Assembly: GCA_002431865.1 (NCBI GenBank)
Contig: DJEI01000111.1
Location: forward strand, 23,595 to 87,594
Length of the DNA: 64,000 nucleotides
Source of the DNA: Lachnospiraceae bacterium UBA5902
Lineage (GTDB): Bacteria; Bacillota; Clostridia; Lachnospirales; Lachnospiraceae
Direction of reading: 5' to 3'
The notes under the pieces were generated by a model, which saw only the letters and a program-made list of their open reading frames with translations, did no database searches and was not told where the DNA came from. A program made the position numbers and the translations under genes. Numbering within the stretch: position 1 is the first letter of the stretch; each line of letters opens with the position of its first letter. Shown here one piece after another: positions 1-9,251 of the stretch.

Positions 1-30
1 CTTACTTCGATATCGAAAGGAGAAGCGTGA
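1..30 (+). CDS. Possible 3' end of an upstream gene (partial)
   Basis: Frame 1 is open from the window edge to a TGA at 28-30, which is 3 bp before the ribE start. In riboflavin operons the gene before ribE is usually ribD, so this could be its tail. Nine codons are too few to identify it, and frame 3 is also open here. Confidence 0.25.
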   Translation, partial: LTSISKGEA

Positions 31-33
31 AAT

Positions 34-690
34 ATGTTTACAGGAATCATAGAAGAGGTTGGCACGCTTCTTGCCACGCGGAAAGCATCGAAATCGGAAA
101 GCCTTACGATCGAGGCACCATATGTCTTGCAGGATGCGAAGGTTGGAGACAGCATCGCGGTCAATGGCATCTGTCTGACGGCAACATCCATTTCGGGCAA
201 TACATTTACGGCGGATGTCATGGCAGAGACGATGCGGCGGACGTCGCTTGGCACACTGCATACCGGAAGTAAAGTCAATCTGGAACGTGCGATGGCGGCA
301 GGCGGACGGTTTGGCGGACATATTGTGTCCGGGCATATCGATGGCACCGGAACGATAGCAAATATGGAGCGGGAAGAAAATGCAGTCTGGGTGACGATTG
401 AGACGACACCACAGATTATGAAATACATCATCGAGAAAGGTTCGATCGCGATTGACGGCATCAGCCTGACGGTTGCAACAGTCAGCACCGATCGGTTTCA
501 GGTATCTATTATCCCACACACCGGACAGGAGACGACGCTGCTCACGAAGAAGCCGGGCGAGATTGTGAATCTGGAAAATGATGTGATCGGAAAATACGTG
601 GAGCAGCTGCTTCATTTCAAAGAACCGGAGAATAAGAAACAAAGCTCGAAGGTCGATATGGGACTTCTTGCAGAACATGGATTCTTATAG
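34..690 (+). CDS. ribE: Riboflavin synthase, alpha subunit
   Basis: Riboflavin synthase dismutates two molecules of 6,7-dimethyl-8-ribityllumazine to riboflavin plus a pyrimidinedione that is recycled. The protein has 218 residues, normal for the family, and starts with the hallmark [10 protein letters not shown]. Two lumazine-binding repeats are visible, about residues 1-90 and 97-190, with the internal [17 protein letters not shown] segment. The start has a good ribosome binding site (AAAGGAG, 16-22). It is the first complete gene of a ribE-ribBA-ribH run and is followed 16 bp later by ribBA. No FMN riboswitch lies inside the window; if there is one it is upstream of position 1. Confidence 0.96.
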   Translation: MFTGIIEEVGTLLATRKASKSESLTIEAPYVLQDAKVGDSIAVNGICLTATSISGNTFTADVMAETMRRTSLGTLHTGSKVNLERAMAAGGRFGGHIVSGHIDGTGTIANMEREENAVWVTIETTPQIMKYIIEKGSIAIDGISLTVATVSTDRFQVSIIPHTGQETTLLTKKPGEIVNLENDVIGKYVEQLLHFKEPENKKQSSKVDMGLLAEHGFL

Positions 691-706
691 AAAAAGGAGG
701 AACAAC

Positions 707-1906
707 ATGGAATTAAACAGCATTGAAGAGGTTGTAGAAGACCTCAAAAAAGGAAAATGTGTTGTAATCATGGACGATGAGAATCGTGAGAATGAGGGCG
801 ATGTCATCTGTGCCGCAGAATTTGCAACAACAGAGAACGTGAACTTTATGGCAAGCTATGCCAAAGGTTTGATCTGTATGCCGATGGCACCGGAATACAC
901 AGATAAACTGCATCTGCCACAAATGTGTATTACAAATACAGACAACCACTGTACGGCATTTTCGGTATCAGTTGATCATGTGAGTACGACGACTGGAATC
1001 TCAGCCTATGAGCGAGGTATTACAGCGCGCAAGTTCGTCGAGGACGATGCAAAGCCGGAAGATTTTCGCAGACCGGGACATATGTTTCCGCTTGAGGCAA
1101 GACCGGGTGGTGTGATCGAGCGTCAGGGACACACGGAAGCAACCGTGGATCTGATGAAAATTGCAGGATTAAAGCCAGTTGGCCTTTGTTGTGAGATCAT
1201 GCGTGACGATGGTATGATGGCAAGACGTGATGATTTGGAACAGTTTGCAAAGCAGCACGATCTGAAGATTTCAACGGTGGAGAAGCTGATACAGTACCGT
1301 AAGGAGCATGAAGTATTTGTCGAGTGCGTGGCAAAGGCGAAGATGCCGACGCGTTACGGCGAGTTCATGATTTATGGCTATGTAAATAAATTGAATGGTG
1401 AGCATCATGTTGCATTGGTGATGGGGGACATCACAGACGGCGAACCAGTTCTTTGCCGTGTACATTCCGAGTGCCTGACCGGCGATGCACTTGGCTCTGC
1501 ACGCTGCGACTGTGGACAGCAGTATGATGCAGCGATGAAGCAGATCGCCAAGGAGGGCAGAGGCGTGCTGCTTTACCTGCGTCAGGAAGGCCGTGGAATC
1601 GGACTTATCAACAAGATCCGTGCATACCAGCTGCAGGATCAGGGACTTGACACAGTCGAGGCGAACCTGAAGCTCGGGTTCCCGGAGGATGCCCGTGACT
1701 ACACGATCGGGACACAGATCCTCGTAGACCTTGGCGTACACAAGATGCGCCTGCTCACAAACAACCCACTGAAGGTATACGGCCTGTCCGGCTATAACCT
1801 GGAAATCGTTGAGCGTGTGCCGATCATCATGGAACCAAGTAAATATGACGAATTCTACCTGCGCACCAAGCAGGAGAAAATGGGACACATCCTGAATTAC
1901 AAATAA
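707..1906 (+). CDS. ribBA: Bifunctional DHBP synthase / GTP cyclohydrolase II
   Basis: The fusion feeds both branches of riboflavin synthesis: the N-terminal half makes 3,4-dihydroxy-2-butanone 4-phosphate from ribulose 5-phosphate, and the C-terminal half opens GTP. The N-terminal domain (about residues 1-200) shows [10 protein letters not shown] and RPGHMFPL. The C-terminal domain (about 205-399) shows the zinc-binding cysteines in [15 protein letters not shown] and the RQEGRGIGL loop. The start at 707 is chosen because AAAGGAGG (693-700) sits at the right distance; an upstream in-frame ATG at 668 would overlap ribE and lacks such a site. The 399-residue length fits the fusion family. Confidence 0.96.
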   Translation: MELNSIEEVVEDLKKGKCVVIMDDENRENEGDVICAAEFATTENVNFMASYAKGLICMPMAPEYTDKLHLPQMCITNTDNHCTAFSVSVDHVSTTTGISAYERGITARKFVEDDAKPEDFRRPGHMFPLEARPGGVIERQGHTEATVDLMKIAGLKPVGLCCEIMRDDGMMARRDDLEQFAKQHDLKISTVEKLIQYRKEHEVFVECVAKAKMPTRYGEFMIYGYVNKLNGEHHVALVMGDITDGEPVLCRVHSECLTGDALGSARCDCGQQYDAAMKQIAKEGRGVLLYLRQEGRGIGLINKIRAYQLQDQGLDTVEANLKLGFPEDARDYTIGTQILVDLGVHKMRLLTNNPLKVYGLSGYNLEIVERVPIIMEPSKYDEFYLRTKQEKMGHILNYK

Positions 1907-2002
1907 GAAACAATTATAATTATAATTAAAAATACTCAACCCCAAACAACCAAACACGGAAAGGCAGTGAATGCCACCTCTCCGTTTTGGTTTGATTACA
2001 CA

Positions 2003-2293
2003 GATAATTGCGTATAACAATAATGAGATATGCATAGATTTGATTCGATTTCTGAAGGATAACATATGTTCGGAAATTAGAAGTACTTAATGTTCTGGGC
2101 GAAAACCAGAAATACCTGAACACGATGTTCAGGTAAGCCGTCACTGAGCCACGGATGGCGAATTGGCGGCGGTTTCGTACGATATAGATATGGAAGTACA
2201 GAACATTTAGTACTTCTTAATTCCGATACATGCTGGATTCAGAAATTGAAATCAAATGTATGCATAGAAAGAGACCGTGGATACGCAATTGTC
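2003..2293. repeat. Long palindromic element, copy 1
   Basis: This element fills most of the 419-bp gap between ribBA and ribH. Left arm 2006-2094 and right arm 2202-2290 are imperfect inverted repeats of about 90 bp, with ends AATTGCGTAT / ATACGCAATT and inner ends GAAGTACTTAATGTTCTG / CAGAACATTTAGTACTTC. Between the arms is a core containing a hairpin at 2113-2135 (stem ACCTGAACA, loop CGA) followed by a second hairpin-forming stretch around 2139-2172. The same core occurs at 32388-32660 (inverted) and 51569-51856. No open reading frame in it looks real. It may be a MITE-like mobile element or a structured RNA; I know of no named family that fits. Confidence 0.85.
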
Positions 2294-2325
2294 GTCCAAT
2301 ATAAAAGAATAAGGAGAGAAAGAAA

Positions 2326-2787
2326 ATGAACAAATTAGAAGGAAAATTAGTCGTAGACGGCGCAAAAATTGGAATCGTAGCAGCAAGATTTAATGAATTT
2401 ATCGTATCTAAGCTGGTAAGCGGTGCAATGGATGGTCTGATCCGTCACGATGTGGAGGAAGAAGATGTTACAGTCGCATGGGTACCGGGTGCATTTGAAA
2501 TCCCGGTTGTCGCAAAGAAGATGGCAAAGTCTGGAAAGTATGACGCAGTCATCTGTCTTGGCGCTGTTATCCGTGGAGCAACAAGCCACTATGATTATGT
2601 ATGTAACGAAGTATCCAAGGGCGTGGCATCTGTATCTTTGGAGACAGAGATTCCGGTATTGTTCGGTGTTGTTACAACCGAGAATATCGAGCAGGCAATT
2701 GAGCGTGCAGGTACCAAGGCTGGAAACAAGGGATACGATTGTGCCCTTTCCGCCATTGAGATGATCAACCTTATGAAGCAGATTTAA
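2326..2787 (+). CDS. ribH: 6,7-dimethyl-8-ribityllumazine synthase
   Basis: Lumazine synthase condenses the RibB product with 5-amino-6-ribitylamino-uracil to give the substrate of RibE. The 153-residue protein has the family motifs AARFNEFI near the N-terminus, PGAFEIPV around residue 55, and [14 protein letters not shown] with the catalytic histidine. The ribosome binding site is AAGGAGAG (2311-2318). It belongs functionally with ribE and ribBA, but copy 1 of the palindromic element separates it from ribBA, so its expression may depend on read-through or on signals in that element. Confidence 0.96.
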   Translation: MNKLEGKLVVDGAKIGIVAARFNEFIVSKLVSGAMDGLIRHDVEEEDVTVAWVPGAFEIPVVAKKMAKSGKYDAVICLGAVIRGATSHYDYVCNEVSKGVASVSLETEIPVLFGVVTTENIEQAIERAGTKAGNKGYDCALSAIEMINLMKQI

Positions 2788-2842
2788 GTACCTGCGATAC
2801 ACCATAGGATAGAAGATTAGTTTTAAGTAAGGATAGACGAAT

Positions 2843-3652
2843 ATGAAAAAAGAACGTTGCATGTTGTTTTTTGATATTGATGGGACGTTGATCACAACCG
2901 ACGGCAAGCGGACATTTCCAGAGAGCGCGAAGCGTGCACTGCGCGAGGCAAGGAAGCGGGGACATCTCGTCTACATCAACACGGGACGTGTTATGGCAAA
3001 TGTGGATGATTTCATCCGCGAAGTCGGTTTTGATGGATATGTCTGCGGGTGTGGAACATATATTGTATCTGAGGGAATGGTGATGCTGCATCATCGCATC
3101 CCACAGGAACGCTGTCGGGAGATTGCATATAAATGCCGGGAGTGCCGCATGATGGCAATTTTTGAGCATACGGAGCATACCTGTTATGACAGCGGGCTGG
3201 CTGGCAAGGATGCCGGATATCAGGAGATTCTGCATTATTTCAAATCCATGGGACGTCATGTGATCGAAAGCATTGAGGATCCGGAGTTTTGCTTTGACAA
3301 GTTTGCCTGCTGGTATGAGGAAGGCAATCCGAAGTTACAGGAATTTATTGATTATATGTCTGAAGATTTTACCTGTATTCAGCGAGAGGGTAATTTCTTA
3401 GAGGTTGTTCCGCAGGGATTTTCCAAGGCAACCGGAATCCGGTTCCTGATGGAAAAATATGACATCCCACTGGAACGTGTTTATGCGTTTGGGGATAGCA
3501 ATAATGATCTGGATATGTTACGATATGTACAAAATAGTATTGCGATGGGCGTCTGTACAGAGGAAGTGGCAGAAGCTGCTTCGTACCGTACGGATACGGT
3601 AGAACAGGATGGCATCGAGAAAGCCATGCGGCATTTTGGAATGATAGAGTAA
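2843..3652 (+). CDS. HAD-superfamily phosphatase, Cof type
   Basis: The 269-residue protein has the HAD nucleophile motif FFDIDGTLI at residues 9-17, motif II (INTGR) near residue 47, and the C-terminal FGDSNNDLDML motif that coordinates magnesium. The C2-type cap between them places it in the Cof/YidA-like subgroup, which dephosphorylates sugar phosphates or flavin/pyridoxal phosphates. The position directly after ribH makes a role in the riboflavin pathway imaginable (the pyrimidine phosphatase step is done by HAD enzymes), but this is inference. Only 3 bp separate its stop from the next start. Confidence 0.85.
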   Translation: MKKERCMLFFDIDGTLITTDGKRTFPESAKRALREARKRGHLVYINTGRVMANVDDFIREVGFDGYVCGCGTYIVSEGMVMLHHRIPQERCREIAYKCRECRMMAIFEHTEHTCYDSGLAGKDAGYQEILHYFKSMGRHVIESIEDPEFCFDKFACWYEEGNPKLQEFIDYMSEDFTCIQREGNFLEVVPQGFSKATGIRFLMEKYDIPLERVYAFGDSNNDLDMLRYVQNSIAMGVCTEEVAEAASYRTDTVEQDGIEKAMRHFGMIE

Positions 3653-3655
3653 GCG

Positions 3656-5443
3656 ATGAATGAACGGCGTTTTCGACAACTGAATATATTGACGATGATC
3701 GCCGTGGCGGTTGGCGTGATGGTGATGCTCTTTTTGGCATTTGTTGTATCGGACGGTGGCAATCAGAAGATTTCTTTCCGCACGCCAAAGAAGCTTGATG
3801 ACACATGGGTGTTGTACCGGCAGGGTGAATCGGATGAACAGATCATAGATCTGCCGACAAAGCTCAAAGCGAAAAAAAGCGAGGTCATCACGATCACACA
3901 CCAGATGCCGGAGGATGCCGGAGAGGACAGCGCAATCTGCTTTTACACGGAGTTCCAGAATGTGATTGTCTCAATTGGCGACCGCCGTGTCTATGAAAGC
4001 GGTGTGCTGGCAGATAACAAGATGATGAAAAATGCAGTGCCCGGATATCATGTGGTGGATATTGACACAAGAGCCGGGGAGACGGTAACGATTCAGCTTG
4101 CCTCTGCATACGGTAGATACAGTGGCAGAGTGCCGGGGGTTTATTATGGTTCGCGTGGAGATATCGTATCGTGGCTGATACGGCGAAATGGTATCCCGTT
4201 TGTTGTGTCACTGATGATCTTAGTGCTTACGATCCTGCTTGGCGTGTCACTGTTATTTATGACAAATGAGAATATCAACAAGCAGAAGGCGGCGTATGGA
4301 TTTGGGTTTATCGTCTTTGCGGCGGCATGGATTTTCTTTGGAAATACGATGATGCAGCTTCTGACGAAGAACCGGTTTGCAACCTACATGGCGAGTCAGA
4401 TCTTCCTGCTTTTGATGCCGCTGTTATATTTTATGTATTTGCGAAGCTTCGCAATGAAGCGGCGCTATGCGAAGATTTTTGAGATTTTAATCTATGTATA
4501 TGCGGTGAATTTCCTCACGGGAATTGTATTCCAGCTAGTGGGCGTCTGTGATTTTGCAAGCTATATGTTCTTTACGAAGATCCTGATCGTGGTTGGCTTG
4601 CTGTTGCTATGTTTGATCATGTATTTAGCGGCAGATACGTATGCGGATAAGAGTATTTACAGCAATTTCTGGGCGAATGTGATATTGACCGGTTCGTGTC
4701 TGGTGGAATTCATCCTGCATTTCTTCCGGTTTTACAAGAGTTATCAGGGCGTTGTCCTGCAGATCGGATTGTTTGTGTTTGCGGTTCTTTTGATGATCTC
4801 TATCGAGAAAACCGTGATTCAGGAAATGAATGCGGAGCGTGATGCAGCACTGAGCAGTGTCGGACATGAGAAGTCACAGGCGGTGCGCACAATCAATACC
4901 GCACTGATTTACCAGGCGTTAAATACCGCCATTACAGATTTGAAGACACACGATCAGCCGAACAGCCGTCTGCTCTATGATACTTCGATGTTTATGCAGC
5001 ACAATATGGATGCGGTTTATAAGCAGGGGCTTGTTTCCTTTGATACAGAGCTTTCGTATATCCGGGCATATCTCGGCATGCAGAAACGGATTCATCCGGG
5101 ACTTGAAGTGCTTGTGGAAGACAAGGTGACAGAGTTCAAGGTACCATACAATACGATTGAGCCACTTGTGGAAAATGCAGTCGAGGCGGCTGTGGAAAAG
5201 AAGCAGGATGGAAAGGTTGTTGTGCGAAGCTATGAGCGGCTGGACTGTTTCGCAATTCAGATCGTCGATAATGGAAATGGTGTTTCACCGGTAAAAAAAT
5301 TCCGGGCAAAGCAGGATTTCCGGGGATTGCAAAAGCAGTTGAAATCGTCGGTGGGTGCTTTGATCGAAGTGCGCACAAAACCGGATAAGGGTACGATATT
5401 GACTGTGAAGATTCCGAAACAGGGATATGTAATAAAGGAGTAA
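3656..5443 (+). CDS. 7TM sensor protein with degenerate LytS-like kinase domain
   Basis: Residues about 9-31 form a first membrane segment, followed by an extracellular beta-rich region to about 175. Six or seven further hydrophobic segments follow (about 180-385), resembling 7TMR-DISM receptors. The C-terminal part resembles LytS/YehU-type kinases: an N box LVENAVEAAV and a G1-like DNGNGV are present. Where such kinases carry the phospho-accepting PHFLFN motif, this protein has ALIYQALNTAI, with no histidine, so autophosphorylation seems unlikely. No response regulator adjoins it. Overlap-free spacing of 4 bp to the DUF1189 gene suggests co-expression. Confidence 0.7.
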   Translation: MNERRFRQLNILTMIAVAVGVMVMLFLAFVVSDGGNQKISFRTPKKLDDTWVLYRQGESDEQIIDLPTKLKAKKSEVITITHQMPEDAGEDSAICFYTEFQNVIVSIGDRRVYESGVLADNKMMKNAVPGYHVVDIDTRAGETVTIQLASAYGRYSGRVPGVYYGSRGDIVSWLIRRNGIPFVVSLMILVLTILLGVSLLFMTNENINKQKAAYGFGFIVFAAAWIFFGNTMMQLLTKNRFATYMASQIFLLLMPLLYFMYLRSFAMKRRYAKIFEILIYVYAVNFLTGIVFQLVGVCDFASYMFFTKILIVVGLLLLCLIMYLAADTYADKSIYSNFWANVILTGSCLVEFILHFFRFYKSYQGVVLQIGLFVFAVLLMISIEKTVIQEMNAERDAALSSVGHEKSQAVRTINTALIYQALNTAITDLKTHDQPNSRLLYDTSMFMQHNMDAVYKQGLVSFDTELSYIRAYLGMQKRIHPGLEVLVEDKVTEFKVPYNTIEPLVENAVEAAVEKKQDGKVVVRSYERLDCFAIQIVDNGNGVSPVKKFRAKQDFRGLQKQLKSSVGALIEVRTKPDKGTILTVKIPKQGYVIKE

Positions 5444-5447
5444 GAAG

Positions 5448-6221
5448 ATGACATTTTCGGAACAGATCGTGTATGGCTGGTTTAAGCCATCCAAATATAA
5501 AGATATGATAGAGTTACCGCGCAGGCGATTTGTTTCGTATGTGATTGTGATGATGCTTGTCTTAGCGATTGTCAGTTATGTTGTTCCAACGGTATCTATC
5601 ATCTCCGGATTTGGCGGATTTGAGAAACTTTTCACACAGAGTCTTGGCGAGGTAAATTATACGGATGATACGCTTTCGGTATCCAATAATTTTGATATGC
5701 ATATCAACTCTGCGAATTTCTTAGTGGATACGTCACAGGAGACGGTGCAAAACGACAGCCTCAAAAAACAGGGCATGTTTCTTGCGGTTGGAAGCAAAAC
5801 GGCGCGGATCAGCATGGTACTAGGGTCGAAGGTGACAGATTACGGGGTATATTATCTGTCAGATTATTTGCAGAATGGGTTTAATAATGAAAGTCTCGTT
5901 GCGATGATTCCGTCGATTTACGCGGTGCTGTTTGTGACGCTGCTTGGCACCATGCTCAGTTATTTTGTAAAATATGCAGTGGTTGCGCTGCTCTTCTCCA
6001 TCCTTGTGAACAGCATGAATCATCAGTTCCATCTGAACTTACGATTTGGACAGGTGTTTGCGCTTTGTTTCTATGGACAGTCCTTTGCGATGATCTTGTC
6101 GAACTTCAATCAGGCGATCGGGCTTTTGCCAAGTCTGCTTGTGTCGATCGTTGGAATTTTCGTGACCGTGCATATGATTACCGTGAGTGTTGCCCTGATG
6201 AAAAACGAGAGGGAATTGTAG
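5448..6221 (+). CDS. DUF1189-like membrane protein
   Basis: A 257-residue protein with an N-terminal cytoplasmic stretch, one membrane segment near residues 28-50, an extracellular part of about 100 residues, and three or four membrane segments after residue 145. The overall plan and the opening (a short FSEQIVYGWFKPSKY segment before the first helix) match the DUF1189 family, whose function is unknown. It follows the degenerate sensor by 4 bp with its own ribosome binding site (AAGGAGTAAG, 5436-5445). Family assignment is from pattern recognition only. Confidence 0.6.
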   Translation: MTFSEQIVYGWFKPSKYKDMIELPRRRFVSYVIVMMLVLAIVSYVVPTVSIISGFGGFEKLFTQSLGEVNYTDDTLSVSNNFDMHINSANFLVDTSQETVQNDSLKKQGMFLAVGSKTARISMVLGSKVTDYGVYYLSDYLQNGFNNESLVAMIPSIYAVLFVTLLGTMLSYFVKYAVVALLFSILVNSMNHQFHLNLRFGQVFALCFYGQSFAMILSNFNQAIGLLPSLLVSIVGIFVTVHMITVSVALMKNEREL

Positions 6222-6355
6222 GATATTTCTATTGTTTTCCAAACATGGTTTGATATAACAGATATTTATAATCAGATATAAAAACCTTGTATTTTTCAGA
6301 ACTGCCTTATAGCTATATAATAGGGGCATGAAAGAAATTGATCGAGGTGAGAACG

Positions 6356-6991
6356 ATGAGACAGATTTTATGTTATGGAGATTCGAATACATATGGATTA
6401 GTACCGAAGGAAAATGCACGGTATCCGTGGGGCATCCGCTGGACAAGCCGTTTGAATGAGAAGCTTGGACTTCGGCAGTACCGTGTAATCGAGGAAGGAC
6501 TGTGCGGACGGACGACCGTCTTCGATGATCCGTTTCGTGACCATCGAAATGGCGCAAAATTTGTCAGTGCTGTGTTGGAGACGCACGGTGCGTCGGATCT
6601 TATCATCCTGATGCTTGGAACCAATGATTGCAAGACCGCATACAAGACGACGCCGCAGTTGATTGGAAAGGGTGTGGAGACGGTGATCGCGAAGATCCGA
6701 AGCTTTGCACCGGACAGCAAGATTCTGCTTGTGTCACCGATCCATCTGGGCGAGAAGGTCTGGGAGAAATCCTATGATCCTGAATTTTCCAGGGAGTCAG
6801 TCGATGTATCGAAGGGGCTTGCCGATGTCTATGCGGAGATTGCGAGAAATGAACATCTGTATTTCTTAGATGCATCCGATGTGGCTGCACCGAGTGACAC
6901 CGATCAGGAGCATCTGAATGAGGAAGGGCACGCGAAGCTCGCGGAAGCAATCTACGAAAAAGTAGATGATATATTCGCGGAGGCTGCATAA
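6356..6991 (+). CDS. SGNH/GDSL-family hydrolase
   Basis: A 211-residue intracellular esterase-like protein. Block I is CYGDSNTYG (residues 5-13) with the nucleophilic serine, block III is LGTNDC near residue 87, and the C-terminal DxxH pair is in SDTDQEHLNEEGH. No signal peptide is seen, so it probably acts in the cytoplasm on small esters or acylated sugars. The start at 6356 follows GAGGTGAG (6344-6351); an upstream ATG at 6338 has no comparable site. A TATAAT at 6316-6321 could be the -10 box of its promoter. It has a single-gene layout ended by the hairpin at 7049-7091. Confidence 0.85.
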   Translation: MRQILCYGDSNTYGLVPKENARYPWGIRWTSRLNEKLGLRQYRVIEEGLCGRTTVFDDPFRDHRNGAKFVSAVLETHGASDLIILMLGTNDCKTAYKTTPQLIGKGVETVIAKIRSFAPDSKILLVSPIHLGEKVWEKSYDPEFSRESVDVSKGLADVYAEIARNEHLYFLDASDVAAPSDTDQEHLNEEGHAKLAEAIYEKVDDIFAEAA

Positions 6992-7048
6992 TTCTCTCCG
7001 TAGAATATTTGCAGATATAACTGAAATTATTATTTAGTACGAATATAA

Positions 7049-7091
7049 GAAGCCGGTAAGAGACTATATGAAATAGTTTCTTACCGGCTTC
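7049..7091. terminator. Hairpin between convergent genes
   Basis: A 19-bp stem (7049-7067 with 7073-7091, arms beginning GAAGCCGGTAAGA) closes on a 5-bp loop. It lies between the SGNH gene and the convergent MATE gene. The T tract is poor on both strands, so termination is likely but not certain. Confidence 0.65.
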
Positions 7092-7160
7092 TGTGTTGTG
7101 AATAAGATATTTTATGATTGAATGTTATACCCATACAGATTTCTTGTAGTTGCATGTTAA

Positions 7161-8492
7161 TTACAGATATCCATATTTCTTCCGCTGTGAGAACACGAAG
7201 AAGAGCGTCATGCACAGGGTGATTGCTTCTGCAACAATGATCGCGCCCCAGATACCATCCAATCCGAGGATTAGTGGCAGCAGCATGACGGCGGATAACT
7301 GGAACACAAGTGTCCGCAGGAACGAAATCAGTGCGGAGATCAGTCCGTTGTTTAACGCCGTGAAGAAGGACGAACCGTAAATGTTGAATCCGCAGATCAG
7401 ATAGGTAAACGAATAAATCAGGAATCCGTGCTTGGTCAGTGCGAACAGTTCCGCGTCGTAGCCGACGAAGATCTTCGTCAGTGGTCCTGCAATCACATGT
7501 GCCAGCAGGACAAGCAGGATGCCCCAGATAGCAATCAGACTGGTGCTTTTTTTAAACATGTTCTTTAATTCATCCCGGTTCCCGGCACCGTAGTGGTAGC
7601 TTACGATCGGTGCACTGCCGACTGAATATCCAAGGAAGATCGATATGAATATGAAGTTTACATACATGATCGCGCCGTAGGCTGCGACACCATTTTCACC
7701 TGCGTATTTCATAAGCTGCAGGTTGTAGAGCGAGTTCACGAGAGAGGAAGAGAGGTTCGTCATAAGCTCTGAGGAACCATTTGTACATGTCTTCAACAAG
7801 ACCGCTCCGTCAAACTTTGTCTTTCCAAGCTTCAGCAGGCTGGAATTCTTCCGTGCAAAATAAATAATTGGGAAGAATCCGCCGATGCATTCTCCGGTTA
7901 CTGTCGCAAACGCGGCACCTGGCAATCCCCATTCGAAGACTGCGATAAACACATAGTCTAATACCATATTTGTCACACCCGCGAGGATGATAACACCAAG
8001 TCCCAGCTTCGGTTTCTCTGCGGTGACGAAGAAACTCTGGAATACGTTCTGCAGCATAAAGGCCGGCATGGAGATAAAACAGATTCTTCCGTATAGTACG
8101 CAGTTATCTAACAGTGGTCCATCGGCACCGAGCAAGAATGCAACCGGACGGACTAACAGCATTCCGCAGAGGCTGAAGATGACACCGCCGAAGAATGTCA
8201 CATAGACAAGCAGAGAGAAATATTCATTTGCTTTCTTATGCTCGCCTTCGCCGAGTGTCTTTGCAACGATCGCACTGCCACCGGTTCCCATCATGAATCC
8301 AAGTGCGGACACGCCCATCATAAGCGGCATAACCAGATTGACTGCGGCGAATGCGGTCTTTCCGACGTAGTTCGATACGAACAGTCCGTCGACGATGCCG
8401 TAGATGGACGTGAAGATCATCATGATAATGGATGGCAGGACGAAGCACAGCAGCTTCTTATAAGTAAAATGTTCGGATAATTGTATCTTCAT
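7161..8492 (-). CDS. MATE-family multidrug efflux transporter
   Basis: The 443-residue protein has about 12 membrane segments in two related halves, as in MATE (MepA/NorM-like) cation-coupled drug exporters. The N-terminal half shows the family pattern SIYGIVDGLFVSNYVG and later GTGGSAIVAKTLGEG. It is 21 bp downstream of the marR gene on the same strand and is presumably co-transcribed from the TTGACA-17-TATACT promoter at 9167-9195. Substrate cannot be told from sequence, but the MarR control suggests a phenolic or cationic toxic compound. Confidence 0.92.
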   Translation of the reverse strand: MKIQLSEHFTYKKLLCFVLPSIIMMIFTSIYGIVDGLFVSNYVGKTAFAAVNLVMPLMMGVSALGFMMGTGGSAIVAKTLGEGEHKKANEYFSLLVYVTFFGGVIFSLCGMLLVRPVAFLLGADGPLLDNCVLYGRICFISMPAFMLQNVFQSFFVTAEKPKLGLGVIILAGVTNMVLDYVFIAVFEWGLPGAAFATVTGECIGGFFPIIYFARKNSSLLKLGKTKFDGAVLLKTCTNGSSELMTNLSSSLVNSLYNLQLMKYAGENGVAAYGAIMYVNFIFISIFLGYSVGSAPIVSYHYGAGNRDELKNMFKKSTSLIAIWGILLVLLAHVIAGPLTKIFVGYDAELFALTKHGFLIYSFTYLICGFNIYGSSFFTALNNGLISALISFLRTLVFQLSAVMLLPLILGLDGIWGAIIVAEAITLCMTLFFVFSQRKKYGYL

Positions 8493-8513
8493 GTTGTAAT
8501 TCCTCCAATTTTG

Positions 8514-9005
8514 TTATAGCTTCTGAATTCCTTCGCGCAGGGCCGCGAGATACTGTGTGTGGAAATGCAGAATTATTTTGTATTCTTTTTCTGTCATTTT
8601 TGGGAATGCTTCATTCTCAATCTCGACCATCGGGAAGATCGTACGGCGTACGAGCTGCAATCCCTGTTCGGTCAGATAGATGTGCATGCTCCGCCCTTTT
8701 CCTGGCGCGAGTGTCAGATATTCTTTCTTCTGTAATGACCGGATTGCTGAGTTGACGGTCTGCTTCGGGATAAAGGTTGTGCGGCAGATGTCACTTTGTT
8801 TACATCCATCACCAAGCTCGCAGATCGCGTACAGGGTGTCAAACTCACTGTTCGAGAGACCGAGACGCATAGCTGCATCATGGTAGATGATGTTATATTC
8901 CTTGTAGATGTGGTTGAATGCAACCAGCTTATCACTCATATATGGTTGTTCTTGTTCGTGCTTCTCTTTCATGTATGATTGTTCGTCTTCGTGTTTTTCT
9001 CTCAT
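8514..9005 (-). CDS. MarR-family transcriptional regulator
   Basis: A 163-residue winged-helix protein with DNA-recognition segment around GCKQSDICRTTFIPKQTVNSAIRSL and wing KGRSMHIYLTEQG. It probably represses itself and the MATE gene behind it by binding the inverted repeats at 9127-9186. The start at 9005 follows GTGAGGT on the minus strand. The first 22 residues are two near-identical 11-residue units (MREKHEDEQSY, MKEKHEQEQPY), each beginning with Met, and the conserved domain begins at a third Met (8939). Shorter starts at 8972 and 8939 are therefore possible. Confidence 0.9.
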   Translation of the reverse strand: MREKHEDEQSYMKEKHEQEQPYMSDKLVAFNHIYKEYNIIYHDAAMRLGLSNSEFDTLYAICELGDGCKQSDICRTTFIPKQTVNSAIRSLQKKEYLTLAPGKGRSMHIYLTEQGLQLVRRTIFPMVEIENEAFPKMTEKEYKIILHFHTQYLAALREGIQKL

Positions 9006-9126
9006 GGCTGTACCTCACTTTTCATTGCGATTTTGAAAATTCATGCATCCGTGTTGTGTATATATATTTCATATTCGCGTATTCTCGTTGAACTGCGTTT
9101 TTACACGCCCTGTAATTCGACAAAAT

Positions 9127-9195
9127 ATGTCTGATTTCGTACTTGATTATGTCCGAAATCAGACATAGTATAGTCCGGTTTCGGACATATGTCAA
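9127..9195 (-). promoter_or_regulatory. marR-MATE promoter with three operator-like repeats
   Basis: On the minus strand TTGACA (9190-9195) and TATACT (9167-9172) are 17 bp apart. Three related sites overlap them: GTCCGGTTTCGGAC (9173-9186) in the spacer, ATGTCCGAAATCAGACAT (9149-9166) at the probable start of transcription, and ATGTCTGATTTCGTAC (9127-9142) downstream. The layout is what is expected for autorepression by the adjacent MarR protein. The rest of the 343-bp gap to tcdA (9196-9348) holds the tcdA promoter and no gene that I can support. Confidence 0.8.
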
Positions 9196-9251
9196 GAGGG
9201 AGATGTGTGTAAATTATTTGTAATTATTGAAGGAAAACACGGCAAGATACA

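Noticed and set aside
27-272. An 81-codon frame overlapping ribE
   Set aside because: It is in another frame of a well-supported gene and shows no conserved features.
1271-2065. A 264-codon minus-strand frame across ribBA and into the palindromic element
   Set aside because: It is antisense to conserved ribBA codons, with no ribosome binding site and no family resemblance.
2003-2293. Palindromic element read as a simple terminator or FMN riboswitch
   Set aside because: It is far too long, has no T tract, is not FMN-riboswitch-like, and recurs beside unrelated genes in both orientations.
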